A stretch of 64,000 nt of DNA from Flaccisagitta enflata (GCA_965153355.1 OZ231127.1:24180001-24244000); one strand, 5' to 3'. Positions 48,577 through 60,539 are shown, numbered from the stretch's first letter. Program-made: numbers and translations. The notes: generated by a model from the letters alone, not told the origin.

Positions 48577-49700
48577 GAAGATCAATGGTGTAAAACGGAT
48601 TTCAAGGGACCAGTAGTTTTTTTTCTGTCATAGGTAGAATTCTGTTATTGTTAACAAAGGAACTAAACGAGAAAAAGTTGAAGGGACCATGGATTTGCAT
48701 CTGTTATAGGCGGAATTCCATTGCTGGTGGGTCCGTTAGAGTTTAACTGTAGGTGGAAAATTCACATGGACTTATCAAGAGAAAGACGAAGAAAGGCAGA
48801 TTTGATGCAAAACATGGACGAATCCATCCAACCAGTCGACCAACCAGCCGACCGACCGACCGTCTTGATACCTCTTACCGACGTACTTTTGCAGTAAAGT
48901 ACAGTCATGATTCATGAATATCTACTTAGTGTAACCTGGATTACGTCATTTGGCAGCGACGACAATCGTCGTTGCTGATGATTCATGATGAGTGGAAATC
49001 GCCAAAAATCATAAATGGCTTATGGGGAAAACGGAAAAACGCGACACACTTCGTCGCATGACTTGAGCCTCATGAGTCGCGCTTGAAGGTCAGCTAGAAA
49101 TCAATGCCTTAGGGGATGGGCCTTTATTATTTGTCTTCATATGATTGAATTGGAAAGGAACTAGAATGAGGCCATGAAGGGAAGAGAGATTGAAGGGGAT
49201 CATCTACGGAGCATTAAAATGAAAGAACGATACTAAAAGATACCAAAAGTTGGAGTACAATGGATCAACGTACATTCGTTCAAACGATAGAGAATGATCT
49301 TCAGTGCTAGTCAACGGTGCCTGCTGTGCCCATTTTGTCGCATATTGTTTTCATTCCCAGTGTCTACAGATTCACATCCATGGAAATTTTTTTTTTGAAA
49401 GTTACACCCCAGCAAGGGTAATTCTTTATTTTTTTGCTCTGTTTATTGAGCAACTTACAATAACTAAAATAGTACTGACTTGAAATATTTCTAAAATGAA
49501 ATAATGGAAGGGTGATGAGTCTCTAAGAGGACGGTGCCCAAAAAGAAGTGTTTTTGAGGCCTTGAAATTCCTTATCAATCAAACTCGGAGGTCAGCTTTT
49601 GCCTGTTTCCTTCCTTTTGAACGACACACATCAAGATGAAAAAGATGAATGGATGAAGAAAAGAATTGAAATAAAAGAAAAGAGAAGAAAGGAAGAAAGT
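48577..49700. other. Unassigned region
   Basis: Contains a hairpin-element fragment (CCAACCAGTCGACCAACC... at 48825-48870), two related GAAGGGACCA...GG(C/T)(A/G)GAATTC words (48600 and 48680) and otherwise unique DNA. Confidence 0.4.
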
Positions 49701-49734
49701 AAGTTACAATGAGAGAAAAAAAAAGAGCAAAAAC

Positions 49735-49778
49735 GAAAGAAAGAAAAAGAAAGAAAGCAAGCAAGCAAGCAAGCAAGC

Positions 49779-49850
<72 letters not shown>

Positions 49851-49904
49851 AAAGAAAAAAAGAAAAAAAGAAAGAAAGAAAGAAAGAAAAGGGAGGAGTA
49901 TTGA

Positions 49905-49940
<36 letters not shown>

Positions 49941-49984
49941 AAAAAAAAAGAAAGACAAAAAGAAAGGAAAGGAAGGAGTGTTGA

Positions 49985-50040
<56 letters not shown>

Positions 50041-50098
50041 AAAAAAGAAAGAAAAAAAAAAGAAAGAAAGAAAGAAAGAAAGAATAAGAGAAAGGAAG
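49735..50098. repeat. (GAAA)n tract
   Basis: About 350 bp of GAAA with a GCAA block and GGGAGGAGTATT / GGAAGGAGTGTT interruptions that recur about 75 bp apart. Confidence 0.95.
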
Positions 50099-50200
50099 CA
50101 CGAAAGAAAGGAAATAAAGAAAGAAAACAAAGTGAGAAAGTACGAATGATACTCAAAATGCAGAAGAAAAAAATTAGAGAAAGACTGAAGAGGAAAAAAA

Positions 50201-52220
50201 AACAAGGCCAACACCTATAAGTCGCGTGTGAGACTTACTTACATAACTGCCTAATTATTTAAGTACGTTATTTCCTGTAATGATGATAATGACTATGATT
50301 ACCTATTGACCTATAATTGCCTTTAGACCTATGATTACCTATAATTACCTATGATTACCTATAATTACCCATAATCAAATAATGACCTATAAGTACCTAT
50401 AAAGACCTGTGATTACCTATAATTACATATGGACCAATAATTACCTATAATGAGGTATGATTACCCAAAATTACCCACAATTACCTATGATAACATAATG
50501 ATCTATAATTACCTATAATGACCTATGATTACCTATAGTTACCTAAAATAACCTATAATTACCCATGATTAAATAATGACCTATAAGTACCTATAAAGAC
50601 CTATGATAACCTATAATTACATATGGACCAATAATTACCTATTATGACCTATGATTACCCATAACTACCCATAACTACCTTTAATAACATAATGACCTTT
50701 AATGACCTATGATTACCTATAATTAACTGTAATTGCATAATGACCTATAATTACCTATAATTACCTTTGATTAGCTATAATTACCTAAAATTGAATATTG
50801 ACCTATAATTACCTATAATTGTCTATTTACATATCATTACCTATAATGACCTATGATTACCTATGATTACCTATAATTATCTAAAATGACCTATAATTAC
50901 CTATAATGATCTATAATTACCTTTAATTACCTACCGGGTCATCAGCCTGAAATGCCGGATTCTGTTAAGCTTTTACCCAGAGATGCCACATATCTCGGAT
51001 TTCATACTGATTGTCTTTTGAAGAGCATAGATTGACGTTTTTTGTATCAAAATTTCATCAAAATCGGTCAAGTAGTTCAGATTTTACAAGTCTTTGAAGG
51101 AAAAACTAATTTCCTATCAATGGCAGAATTTTCAATAAAAATCATGAAAGAGAGCGTCTTCAGATTTTTCTCTTTTTTAAACAGTTTGAGCTTGGGAACA
51201 TGTTAATGGTCTAGTATGAAAAAAAAATTAGATTAAGTTTCATGAATTTGTCAAATCACCTTTTACTTAGGACTAATCTTGTGTCCCTGGCACAAAATAT
51301 TGCAATATGAGGGAATGGGGAAAAACGCCATTCCTCCATTTTCCCATCAAAAAACTGAAGTGGCAGAAAGGTTGTTTTTCACTTAAATACATGTAAAATC
51401 TAAACTACTTGACCGATTTTGATGAAATTTTGATACAAAAAACGTCAATCTTTACTCTTTAAGACACAATCAGTAAGAAATCCGTGATACATGGCATCTC
51501 AGAGTAAAAGCTTAACATTATCCGGCATCTCAGGCTGATGACCCGGTATGATTATTGGGGGGGTCGGTAACAACGAACTTTGGAAATGCCAGTCGGACAT
51601 ATGACCAAAGTGTGCACAAAAACGATATACAAACACATGTGAAAGGAAAAAGGAGTCACACCATATCATTTACAGTCGTGCCACACCCCTTATTTACATT
51701 GTAATGAATAGGGAGAAGGAAGAGGAAGAGGAAGCTCTGACTGAGAATGACTTAGAATGACTGAAAATGACTTAGAATGATGTATAATGACTTATAATGA
51801 CATAAAATGACTTTGAATGACTTAAAATGATGAAAAGGATTATATTGACTAAAATGACAATAATGACTTAAAATGACTTGGAATGACTTAAAATGCCTTA
51901 AAATCACTTTAATGACTTAAAATCACTTGAAATGACTTAAAATCACTTTAAATGACATAGAATGACTTTAAATGATGAAAAGGACTATATTGACTAAAAT
52001 GACAATAATGACTTAAAATGACTTAGAATGACTTAGAATGACTTAGAATGACTTAAAATGACTTAGAATGACTTAGAATGACTAAAAATGACTAAAAATG
52101 ACTTGAAGAAATAAAATCAATAAAAAAAGTAAAGTGTGACCAACCGACCGACCGACCAACCGACCGACCGACCGACCGACGGACAAAGCGGGTTGTAGAG
52201 TCGCGTGCACGCGACTAAAA
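50201..52220 (+). mobile_element. Dispersed hairpin element(s), variant D, interrupted by a foldback MITE
   Basis: Left end AACAAGGCCAACACCTATAA with motif GTCGCGTGT (50221-50229), then about 700 bp of ACCTATAATT decamers. A foldback MITE occupies 50934-51546. After about 170 bp of other sequence come about 360 bp of AATGACTTA units, a GACCGACC tract, AAAGCGGGTTGTAGA and hairpin GTCGCGTGCACGCGAC (52200-52215). The two decamer types differ, so this may be a broken copy next to a second copy rather than one long element. Confidence 0.65.
50934..51546. mobile_element. Foldback MITE, 613 bp, CCGGGTCATCAG ends, TA-flanked, nested
   Basis: Ends TA-CCGGGTCATCAGCCTGA and TCAGGCTGATGACCCGG-TA. The arms mirror GAATGCCGG...AAGCTTTTAC and GACGTTTTTTGTATC words. 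Inserted within the decamer array of a D-type hairpin element. Confidence 0.9.
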
Positions 52221-52594
52221 AGAAGATTTTAACGTAAAGAATTTCACATTGGTGCTTAACCTCTCCAACGGCGGGGAGGTGAAGAGGTGGAGTAGATTTA
52301 AGGGTGGGAATGGGGAGATCGAAATTCTTGGGAGAGGGGGTTGTGATGAAAGTGGAGAAAGAAAAAGGTGGTTGGGGGTGATGATCATTTGAGAAGACGA
52401 GCCGAAAAAGGTTACATGTATTGATGATGCTCTATTTTGGGAAGGAAAGGAGGAGAGATGGTTATGAGAAAATGAAATATCGTTTTAGGAAGGAAACGGA
52501 AAATGAGAGATTCTTTTTTACGATTATAAGAATCCTTAAAGAAAAGAGATACCTCGGGCAGATCTCTCTGAACCTTTATATAGTATACGTCTTT

Positions 52595-52962
52595 TTAGTA
52601 GCGTGCACGCGACTCTAAACCCGCTTTGTCCGTCCGTCCGTCCGTCCATCCGTCTGTTGGTCCGTTGGTCCGTTGGTCAAACTTTACTTTTTTTTATTTT
52701 TTTTAGTTATTCTTGGTCATTCTAGGCCATTTTTAGTCATTCAAAGTCATTCTGAGTCATTATTAGTCATTCTATGTCATCGTAAGTCATTTTACGTAAT
52801 ACTAAGTCACTTTAGTCAATTTGGTCTATTTAGTCGTTTAAGTCATTTATCATCATTTTATGTCTTTTTAAGTCATTTTAAGTCATCTTAAGTCATTTTA
52901 AGTCAATTCAAGTCATCCTAAGTCATGTCCCGCACGCGACTTATAGGTGTTGGCCTTGTTCT
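52595..52962 (-). mobile_element. Dispersed hairpin element, variant D, reverse, full length
   Basis: Hairpin AGTAGCGTGCACGCGACT (one mismatch), CTAAACCCGCTTTGTCC, six GTCC-type units, TTTACTTTTTTTT, about 200 bp of AGTCATTTTA decamers, motif GCACGCGAC near 52932-52940 and the end TTATAGGTGTTGGCCTTGTT. Confidence 0.9.
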
Positions 52963-53190
52963 TCTCCGTTTCTGTTTTTCATTCTGCCTGTTTCCATCTT
53001 TCTGGTTCTCTCTCATACTCTCTTCCCTTTTTTCTCTGTTAAACTCGCTGCTTGATTTTTTTTCTCTCTATTCATCTGTCCATTCATAAAGGTACATATT
53101 AGAGGAAGGATTTGAAAGGCACAAAAGGGATCTTTTTTTAGTCTCCCGGATTGGAATAAAAGGCTTTCCCCAACGTCCTCTGGGGCAATG

Positions 53191-53345
<155 letters not shown>

Positions 53346-54145
53346 AGTGATAAAGACAGAGAAAGAAAGAAAATCTAAGTGACAGACTAACTGACAGAGA
53401 CAAAGGCAGGCAAAGAGGCATGTATGTACAGGGAGAGGGAAAGACGCGCGCGGGGAGAGACAATAAATGCTTCTACCATTAACTGGGTGGAGCAGATTGA
53501 GGTCAAAAAGGCATGACATTTTAGTATCAGTTTTCCGTATCCCGGATCGTTATAAAGGATAATGAGAGATAATGAGGGCTGATACTATCATGTTCAAATC
53601 AAGTGTCTAGGCAGTGAAATCTAGTTATTTTTTAGATGAAAATCATTGAGAAAGCCTCTTCATAATCAAAGCTTTCTATAGTTCGTGACTCAGTAGTCAG
53701 CAACTCAACTTCAAGTACAAACGATGTCTCGTGATTAGGAAAAATATATCACAACCTTCTCTGTCATGTAAACCAAAAATCACCGAGAGAAAATCGAAAA
53801 ATGGACAGACAGACAGAAATACAGACAGCTCACAGCTACAATGAAAAAAGGAGTCCAAAATCTTTTTTCTCTCTCTCATTTCGAACGAGAAGTCAAATCC
53901 ACTTTTATCCGTTCACATGTATTTTTTCCCTCTTTTTTTCCAGGTTCTGATTGCAACACAAATCTTTTTTCCCTCTAAATAGCCAAGAGAAAAGAGATTC
54001 AAGTGATTTTTCCTACATTCGCTACAAAAGTAACGTTAAGTGTGAGAGCTGGGCATATGTTTACCAAGGGTGCATTTTGTAATACAATGAAAAATTGTAA
54101 AATTTGTAAACATTCCATTTTTACAATCGGTTCGTTTTTATAAGG
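53346..54145. other. Unassigned region
   Basis: Unique-looking AT-rich DNA. No supported exon. Confidence 0.4.
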
Positions 54146-54235
54146 AATTTTCTTCTTCTTCTCCTTCTTCTTTTTCTTATTTCTTCTTCTTCTTCTTCTT
54201 CTTCTTCTTCTTCTTCTTCTTCTTCTTCTTCTTCT

Positions 54236-54270
<35 letters not shown>

Positions 54271-54341
54271 TTTATCTTCTTCTTCTTCTTCTTCTTCTTT
54301 CTTCTTCTTCTTCTTCTTCTTCTTCTTCTTCTTCTTCTTCT

Positions 54342-54376
<35 letters not shown>

Positions 54377-54405
54377 TTTATCTTCTTCATCTTTTTCTTC
54401 TTCTG
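54146..54405. repeat. (TTC)n tract
   Basis: About 260 bp of TTC with TTCCTC and TTTATC interruptions that recur about 110 bp apart. Confidence 0.95.
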
Positions 54406-54419
54406 TTTCTTCCGTCTCA

Positions 54420-54500
54420 TTTTTAGTCGCGGACTCGCGACTCTTATAAAAGGCATTGTCTGTCCGTCGGTCTGTTGGTTTGTTGTTCAACTAAACGTGC
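54420..54500 (-). mobile_element. Dispersed hairpin element fragment with its own hairpin variant
   Basis: Hairpin GTCGCGGACTCGCGAC (54426-54441), CTTATAAAAGGCATTGTC and a GTCCGTCGGTCTG tract. The far end is absent. The stem matches variant C in its first seven bases. Confidence 0.6.
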
Positions 54501-54777
54501 TTCTTAGATTGTCCCTCTTTTGCTTTTTTTCTCATTGTCTTTTTTCAAAATTCATCGAAACTTCTATTACTTACGAAACTACCTCATCTATGTGTTCCAT
54601 CCTTTCTAGCTTTCTAGCTTGCTAGCTTTCTAGCTTTCTAGCTTTCAAGCGAGAATTGCCAATCATCAATTTGCTAGTTCTTTGTCGATTGTCCTAACCC
54701 GCTTCTGTTTGTACATCTTGTTACTTTGTAATTCGTATCTAAGCTACACATTTGATGTAAAAACCAATCATACTTAC

Positions 54778-54942
54778 TGACTTCAATTCCAAATTTCTCA
54801 ACTTTTTTTCTCGCTGATGGTGTCCTGGCTCCACCAATTGGGAGGCTTTGTTGATTTGAGGTTGTCCTCCTCCGACCAATGGCGAGGTGATATTGGTTTC
54901 CTGACACTTTTGCGGGTAAGTTGCCAAAACTGTCACCTTAAA
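54778..54942 (-). CDS. Orphan internal exon, unknown protein (55 codons)
   Basis: The acceptor TTAATTTGTTGTAG (54944-54943) and a consensus GTAAGT donor (54777-54772) enclose an exact 165-nt open frame, phase 0 at both ends: FKVTVLATYPQKCQETNI, TSPLVGGGQPQINKASQ, then a basic EPGHHQREKKLRNLELKS end. Both splice sites are good and the composition is coding-like. No partner exons could be identified on either side within the repeats, so the gene's extent and function are unknown. Confidence 0.5.
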
Positions 54943-55008
54943 CTACAACAAATTAACCAAAAAGTTAAAATCGACGACTAAACGTGAAATGAGCGGAAAG
55001 ATGAAGGG

Positions 55009-55013
<5 letters not shown>

Positions 55014-55107
<94 letters not shown>

Positions 55108-55110
55108 GAC

Positions 55111-55157
<47 letters not shown>

Positions 55158-55215
55158 GGGAGAGACAGAGACAGACAGAGACAGACAGAGAGACAGAGAA
55201 ACAGAGGGACAGAGA
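55014..55215. repeat. (GA)n-(GACA)n compound microsatellite
   Basis: About 70 bp of GA, then GACAGA/GACA units. Confidence 0.9.
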
Positions 55216-55386
55216 TATGGACTTGCATAAAAATCAGTAAGTAAATGTCCGACTGACTGTTTTGGACAAAACGAGATACACCTCATAGAAGGTTACACCT
55301 TATAGATGTCCACTTCACATCTTTGTCACATACGAGAAGACCCTTTAAGTCGGAGTTAAAAGAATGTGAAGACGAGGTCCTCAAAT

Positions 55387-55485
55387 ATGAATGAATAAAT
55401 GAATGATTGAATGAATGAATAAACGAATGAATGAGCGAATGGATGAATGAATGACCGAATCAGTGAATGAATGAGTGAATTATTT
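55387..55485. repeat. (GAAT)n imperfect microsatellite
   Basis: About 95 bp of GAATGAAT-type units with many changes. Confidence 0.8.
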
Positions 55486-55652
55486 GATAAGTACTTGCAT
55501 TAAAGTTATATTATTATAAGCTGTGTGGCGTGGATAATATTTCTAATTGTTAAATTGTGTAATTTGGAAGAGAGTCATTGATTGAAATGTGTCAGTGATA
55601 AACCGCAGTGAAGGCGCGGAGATGTAAATCAAATTGGAACGAAAAATAAAAA

Positions 55653-55712
55653 AAAAACAAGAAACAAGAAACAAGAAACAAGAAACAAGATACAAGAAAC
55701 AAGAAACAAGAA
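55653..55712. repeat. 7-bp repeat AAGAAAC
   Basis: Eight AAGAAAC units, one changed to AAGATAC. Confidence 0.9.
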
Positions 55713-55808
55713 AGTAACAACAGCATTTTTTCCTTTACCACACGTGATAGTGCAAAAAGAGCGGAAATACGCGTTTTCACAATATTAAAAGGATCATCGG
55801 ATGCACGA

Positions 55809-56437
55809 ACACCGTGTTCCCTAGCTGTGGTAGGTAGGAAAAAATGACTCAGCATAGTGACCTATTTTAGGTTATTGCTTACATGTAGGCGCATCTCACC
55901 ATACACGAAACTAAAAATTCTGTTGGGATTTTTTTGAAAAATATAGAAAAAATACAATTTTTTTTACAATTTGTGCCATAAATCTTTGTGATCAATTTTT
56001 AGATAATTTTCGATTTCAGAATTGAATTCAGATGATGTTTTCTGTTTCGTTTGATATGTCACATTATATACTTTCAAAGAACGGAAAAAAGTTCATTTTT
56101 TTAATATGATACTACAATAATGAATATCGTTTTAAGTATTTTAAAGACAAAATGAACTTTTTATTCTTCTTAAAAAGTATATAGTGTGACATATCAAACG
56201 AAACAGAAAACATCATCTGGATTCAATTCTGAGCTCGAAAATTATCTAAAAATTGATCACAAAGATATATAGCACAAATTGTAAAAAATTTTTTTTTTTT
56301 TATATATTTTTCAAAAAAGTCCCAACAGAATTTTTAGTTTCATGTATGGTGAGATGCACCTTCATGTAAGCAACAACCTAGAATAGGTCACTATGCTGAG
56401 TCATTTTTTCCTACCTACCACAGCTAGGGAACACTGT
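55809..56437. mobile_element. Foldback MITE, about 630 bp, hAT-like ends
   Basis: Left CCGTGTTCCCTAGCTGTGG and right CCACAGCTAGGGAACACTG are inverted. The mirrored arms continue through GGTAGGAAAAAATGACTCAG and CATACACGAAAC words. The right end read inward is CAGTGTTCCC, as in many hAT ends. I could not confirm an 8-bp duplication. Confidence 0.8.
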
Positions 56438-56981
56438 GCGAATGGATGAAACCTCTGTACAGAATAGGGAGTGACTAAGAAACTGCAAACAAACGAGATT
56501 GTCTTAACTTATGCTAAGCGTATCTGTCTATCTGTCGTTTCTTAAGAAAGTATTCTGTTTTTGCATAAACAAACTTCTGTGAGCTTAGGGCACTACTAGT
56601 CATGAATTAACGATATATGCCAGAAGCAGAAGCATGCATGCATGCTGGTATGAGCATTGACGGGCAGCATCACCAGACACTATCGATCGAGAAAACTTAG
56701 CATACGTTCAAAATTTAATGTTAAACCTAGATTGACATATGGGTCATACTTTCGGGAACCAGCGATACACAAATTTTCTCCTCAACTCTTAACTCCTCAT
56801 TACTGATAATGTTAACCGACCGTCATACACTGGATCAAATGGACACGCGCGTGACCAAAACAAACAAGGTCAGAAAGGCCGTGCTGTATTGACGACAGAT
56901 ACCGTTCAGACGCGAAAAAGTTAACTGCGTTTGAGAAGACAAAAGATAGAAATAAAGTTAGATTGCAAATTAACATTCATC
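56438..56981. other. Upstream region of the heptad-protein gene
   Basis: Unique-looking DNA, with a GCATGCATGCATGC run at 56632 and no obvious TATA box. It probably includes the promoter and leader of the following gene. Confidence 0.4.
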
Positions 56982-57813
56982 ATGACCCTCCCGTTCCTGC
57001 TGTTGTTTTCGATGTTGGTCAGCGTCACAGTCTCGCATCATAACGATAAACCAGAACCAGAAACAAAACAAGACGAGGACGTGATGAGTAAGTCAATGAG
57101 ATGAACTGATTGTCGTATGTAAACGGAGTCCAATTCAATTGACCAGTGGCAACGCTTGAGTGTGTGCCAGTGGATATATTCATTCAATCACCGTGATCAT
57201 GTGAGAAACTGAGAGAGAACTATGAAGAGAAAAGTATTTTTCGATTCTTCCGGTAGTTACGATTCAAAAATGAGTACCCTAAATATATTTTAGATATTTA
57301 AAAAAAAAAAAAATCTCACAATCCGTAAATTCCGTAAACCTAACAGCGATCTGCGATAGATTGCGATATTGCAATTCACAAGAACCCGTTGCTTTCCGGC
57401 AACAAACCGCTCGAATGAAGAATTCCGTAATTGAAGCTTTGAAGCGCAGAATCGATGAGCAAAACCGACGAATCTCCGCCCAAAACCGACAAATTGCAGC
57501 CCAAAACCGACGAGCCATCAAGCAAAACCGACAAATTGCAGCCCAAAACCGACAAATTGCAGCCCAAAACCGACAAGCAATCAAGCAAAACCGACAAATG
57601 GAGGATCAAAACCAACGAATCTCAGCCCAAGAACGACAAATTGCAGCCCAAAACAGACAAGCCATCAAGCAAAACCGACAAATGGAGGATCAAAACCAAC
57701 GAATGACAGCCCAAAGCCAACAGATCGTCGCCTTGCAAACCAAATTCCGATTGAAAGACGAGGAACTCAACAAGAAGATGGACAGAATCGCCGCCGCCAT
57801 CAAGACCTACTGA
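56982..57813 (+). CDS. Small secreted Gln/Asn-rich heptad-repeat (coiled-coil) protein, two exons, 190 aa
   Basis: Exon 1 (56982-57087) encodes MTLPFLLLFSMLVSVTVSHH, a clear signal peptide, then an acidic linker (DKPEPETKQDEDVM). It ends with a GTAAGT donor. Exon 2 (57347-57813, acceptor CCTAACAG) continues in phase with TICDRLRYCNSQEPVAF and then about 14 seven-residue units of the type QNRQIAA / QNRQAIK / QNRQMED. A last segment, KFRLKDEELNKKMDRIAAAI, precedes the TGA stop. The 259-bp intron ends in an A-rich run. Ile and Asn fall in core heptad positions, so a weak, Asn-cored coiled coil is expected, and the two Cys (CDRLRYC) could cross-link chains. The 21-nt DNA units are nearly identical, which shows recent tandem expansion. 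I know no named family; a secreted matrix or mucus-like oligomer is only a guess. Confidence 0.75.
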
Positions 57814-57984
57814 ACGACTGACCAATAGACCAACTGAACAACAAACCAACTGAACAATTAACCAACTGACATACTGACCAACAGAGAGAACAGAAGGTTG
57901 ACGGCAAGACCTACTGAACAACTGAACAACATCGACATTGCGCAAATTGGTAAAAGTATTTCGGTATTTTCCTGAAATTGCATG

Positions 57985-58162
57985 TTTTTAGTCGCGTGCT
58001 ACACCATGCTGTGTCCGTCCGTCGGTTAGTTGGCCCGTCACGTTTTACTTTTTTTGATTTTGCGGTCTTGGGCCTCACTGCTCCTACCGAAATGATCTAA
58101 TGAGCTCAATTACGGCCCTTGCCCACCCGCACGCAACTGTGGTAGTTGTGTATCCGCAGATC
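57985..58162 (-). mobile_element. Dispersed hairpin element, variant B, reverse, decayed hairpin
   Basis: TAGTCGCGTGCTACACCATGC (stem broken), GTCCGTCCGTCGG, TTTTACTTTTTT, TGCGGTCTTGGGCCTCACTG, CTTGCCCACCC, motif GCACGCAAC (one change) and GTGTATCCGC. Confidence 0.75.
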
Positions 58163-58587
58163 GATCTTAGGCGCCCACTCTTAGGCCCCCACTAATCATA
58201 GGTGTACATCATTATCATTCATGAATTTCTGCATCCTCATCTTTTCGCTACAGGCGATTCCGTTAAAGGCGATTCCATTAAAGGCATCCAGTGACTGGCT
58301 ACATTTTACAATTCACGATCGTATACTCGTTATACCGGGAACATCATGCATCGAATGAAACCTAACATGTCCTTTTTTTTAGTTCATTAAAAATAAAGAA
58401 AATGAAAACTAATTTTCTCCACGTGAATTGCATGATGTATCCCAGGCAGCTAGCAGCTGAACGCTTAGACTGACGAACGCTAAGATGGGTGAGCGGACTT
58501 ACCGGGCGTATGGACGGTTATGCGGACAGACGGATGGACGGACAGACCATGTGGCGCGAAGAAATTGACGCGATTTACAATTACTAT
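58163..58587. other. Unassigned region
   Basis: Has a GACGGACAGACGGATGGACGG fragment at 58520-58545 that may be hairpin-element debris. No gene. Confidence 0.4.
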
Positions 58588-59202
58588 CTAGGAAATAAAT
58601 ATACGGACTGCTGGAGAAAAGCTAGTCTTATCACTCACTGAATGAAATGTATGTTTAAATGAATCAATTTCTAGTCATTTTATGGTATTTTGATCTATGA
58701 AGTGCTACTGTTTTGAGTTTCTATAGGATTGGTTTATGATTTTTCATTCTAAATCAGTATATACATATCCTTTATTTTTCAACAAACACCAAAAAAATGA
58801 TTCAAACAGTTTGGTTTTGTATTCATGATAGATAATTTGAGAACAATATATTTATCTGCAGCCTTCAATTTTTTCAACGATAAAAAAATTTGTAAAAAAT
58901 GTGATCTATTGAGGCCAAGCAGAATTATGTTAGTCAATCTGTTTAGATTTTTGAGCTCTTTAAACCTATATTGTCCTTTGAAGATTTGAACTAATAACCT
59001 CAAAATAAGATTTTGGTAAAACGACAGTTTCTCTTCAAAACCCTGTCAAATGAAAATGGTTTGAGCTACTGACCTCTGCTTGGTCTTGAATGGTAGATAT
59101 ATTGTCACAGTTTGTTGATCTGCTTTCATTTTTGACATGGTTTTTGCAGGTTAGCTGCTATAATGATGATAAGGTGTCCGTATATTAATTTCCTAGAAAG
59201 TA
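58588..59202. mobile_element. Inverted-repeat element with TCTAGGAAAT...ATACGGAC ends, about 615 bp
   Basis: CTAGGAAATAAATATACGGAC on the left mirrors GTCCGTATATTAATTTCCTAG on the right. A GGCGCGA word occurs about 40 bp outside each end in inverted orientation, so the true ends may lie at about 58550 and 59235. The interior is AT-rich and non-coding. Confidence 0.6.
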
Positions 59203-59372
59203 AACAATCAAACTTTGAATCGCGCCAGTGAGAACATAAAAAGCTGACGCCACATTTTTAGATGGTTCCGATTCAAGTCCGACCGACAGTCCATTAACCT
59301 TAAGGCTTTCCATTGTAAACATGAAAAAGACGGTTTTACTCCTGGACTCAGGCCGTTCAGACATCTCGAGGC
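59185..59372 (-). CDS. Candidate exon, unknown protein
   Basis: After a GATGTTGCACAG acceptor (59374-59373) the frame reads LEMSERPESRSKTVFF, MFTMESLKVNGLSVGLESEP and SKNVASAFYVLTGAIQSL, to a stop at 59185. The balanced composition is coding-like. Its 3' part overlaps the edge of an inverted-repeat element and no donor is evident, so it may be a broken or terminal exon. Confidence 0.3.
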
Positions 59373-60008
59373 CTGTGCAACATCGCGTTTCAAAACAATA
59401 ACACCTCACAGCCTCAACGGCAAGATAAGAAATTGAGAAAAACAAAAATACATTTGCAACTCACATCTTAGTTCTTTTTAAAGCAAGCACTTGTGTCTCG
59501 CTTGCAGTCGAGACACAACGATTATTTCTCGTTGCTTACAGTTTGAGCTGAACACGACACTGAGGATGTGTCCCCGACCTGCCCCAAACTCTCCCTGCCC
59601 ATCCACATTAGTGCCCCTGCCCCAAACGTCAGCAACTGTTCATAGTATTATCGACCGTGTATCCGCCCTTTTTTTTGAACAATGAACATCGGAGCGAATA
59701 AAAAAACCGTGTTTTAAGTTTCAGGCGCCGCAGTGAAAATGTCGAAGAGACGGACAGACGGACAAACGGACAGAACAGACGGTCAGTTGCATCAGGATTT
59801 GGGAGTTTTTGAAACAAAAAAAATATATTCACTTGGGCCCATTTCATCTTGTTCTTCGCAGCAGAAGACAGACAGGCTGGCGCAGAAGGAAACCAAGGCA
59901 GACAACGAATTTCTCCGAATGATAAGCAATTTTAGTTGCACCAAAAAATGAACCCATGAGACCGAGGAGTTCTTTCGTCCGTCTCCCTGCACTGGAATGC
60001 GTATAAAA
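59373..60008. other. Unassigned region with decayed hairpin-element debris
   Basis: CGTGTATCCGCCC at 59656 and GACGGACAGACGGACAAACGG at 59748 look like scattered element parts. A good acceptor at 59859 (CTTGTTCTTCGCAG) opens only about 28 codons. Confidence 0.35.
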
Positions 60009-60009
60009 C

Positions 60010-60222
60010 AAGTGACGCGGGGTCACGATATCGTTGCGGACGGGTGGGCACTGGGCAGGGGCATTCAACCCCCATCCACACCCCAACCCACCCCCCAACA
60101 CTCAAACATACACAAAAAGTATCTAAAACGCTCATTTCCCTACTTTTTAACTCGATGACCGCTTCCAACGGACGGATGGACGGACAAAGCCTCTTATAGA
60201 GTTGCGTGTCCGCAACTAAAAA
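60010..60222 (+). mobile_element. Dispersed hairpin element, variant A, full length
   Basis: Starts with the small hairpin GTGACGCGGGGTCAC (60012-60026), then GATATC, motif GTTGCGGAC (60033-60041), GGGTGGGCA, TTTTTAACTCGATGACC, a GGACGGATGGACGG tract, AAAGCCTCTTATAGA and hairpin GTTGCGTGTCCGCAAC (60201-60216). Confidence 0.9.
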
Positions 60223-60296
60223 CATTCATCCTTGCCTTGCCTTGCGTTGGTCTCCCATTTCTCTATTCTTTTTCTTCACATTTATTTCTGTTTGGG

Positions 60297-60415
60297 CATA
60301 GTGAGGGAAGTTGTGAGGGATGTTGTGAGGGATGTTGTGAGGGATGTTGTGTGAGATGTTGTGAGGGATGTTGTGAGGGATGTTGTGAGGGATGTTGTGA
60401 GGGATGTTGTGCCGC
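60297..60415. repeat. 12-bp minisatellite GTGAGGGATGTT
   Basis: About nine units with one GTGTGAGATGTT variant. It reads as CEGC repeats on the plus strand and HNIP repeats on the minus strand, probably not coding. Confidence 0.9.
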
Positions 60416-60539
60416 TTGTCATACACTCATTTGTTTCCCTGGAATGCCTTTTGCCTTTTACATTATCCTTATCTCTCTCTATTCTCTCTCACTTTCATTT
60501 TTTCCCCCAGATTTAGATCGTCTGACAGCCATGTAACTC

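Noticed and set aside
53013-53179. Minus-strand frame EDVGESLLFQSGRLKKD after an acceptor in GA-rich DNA
   Set aside because: The acceptor is plausible, but the frame is short, Lys-rich at its end and unlinked to any other exon.
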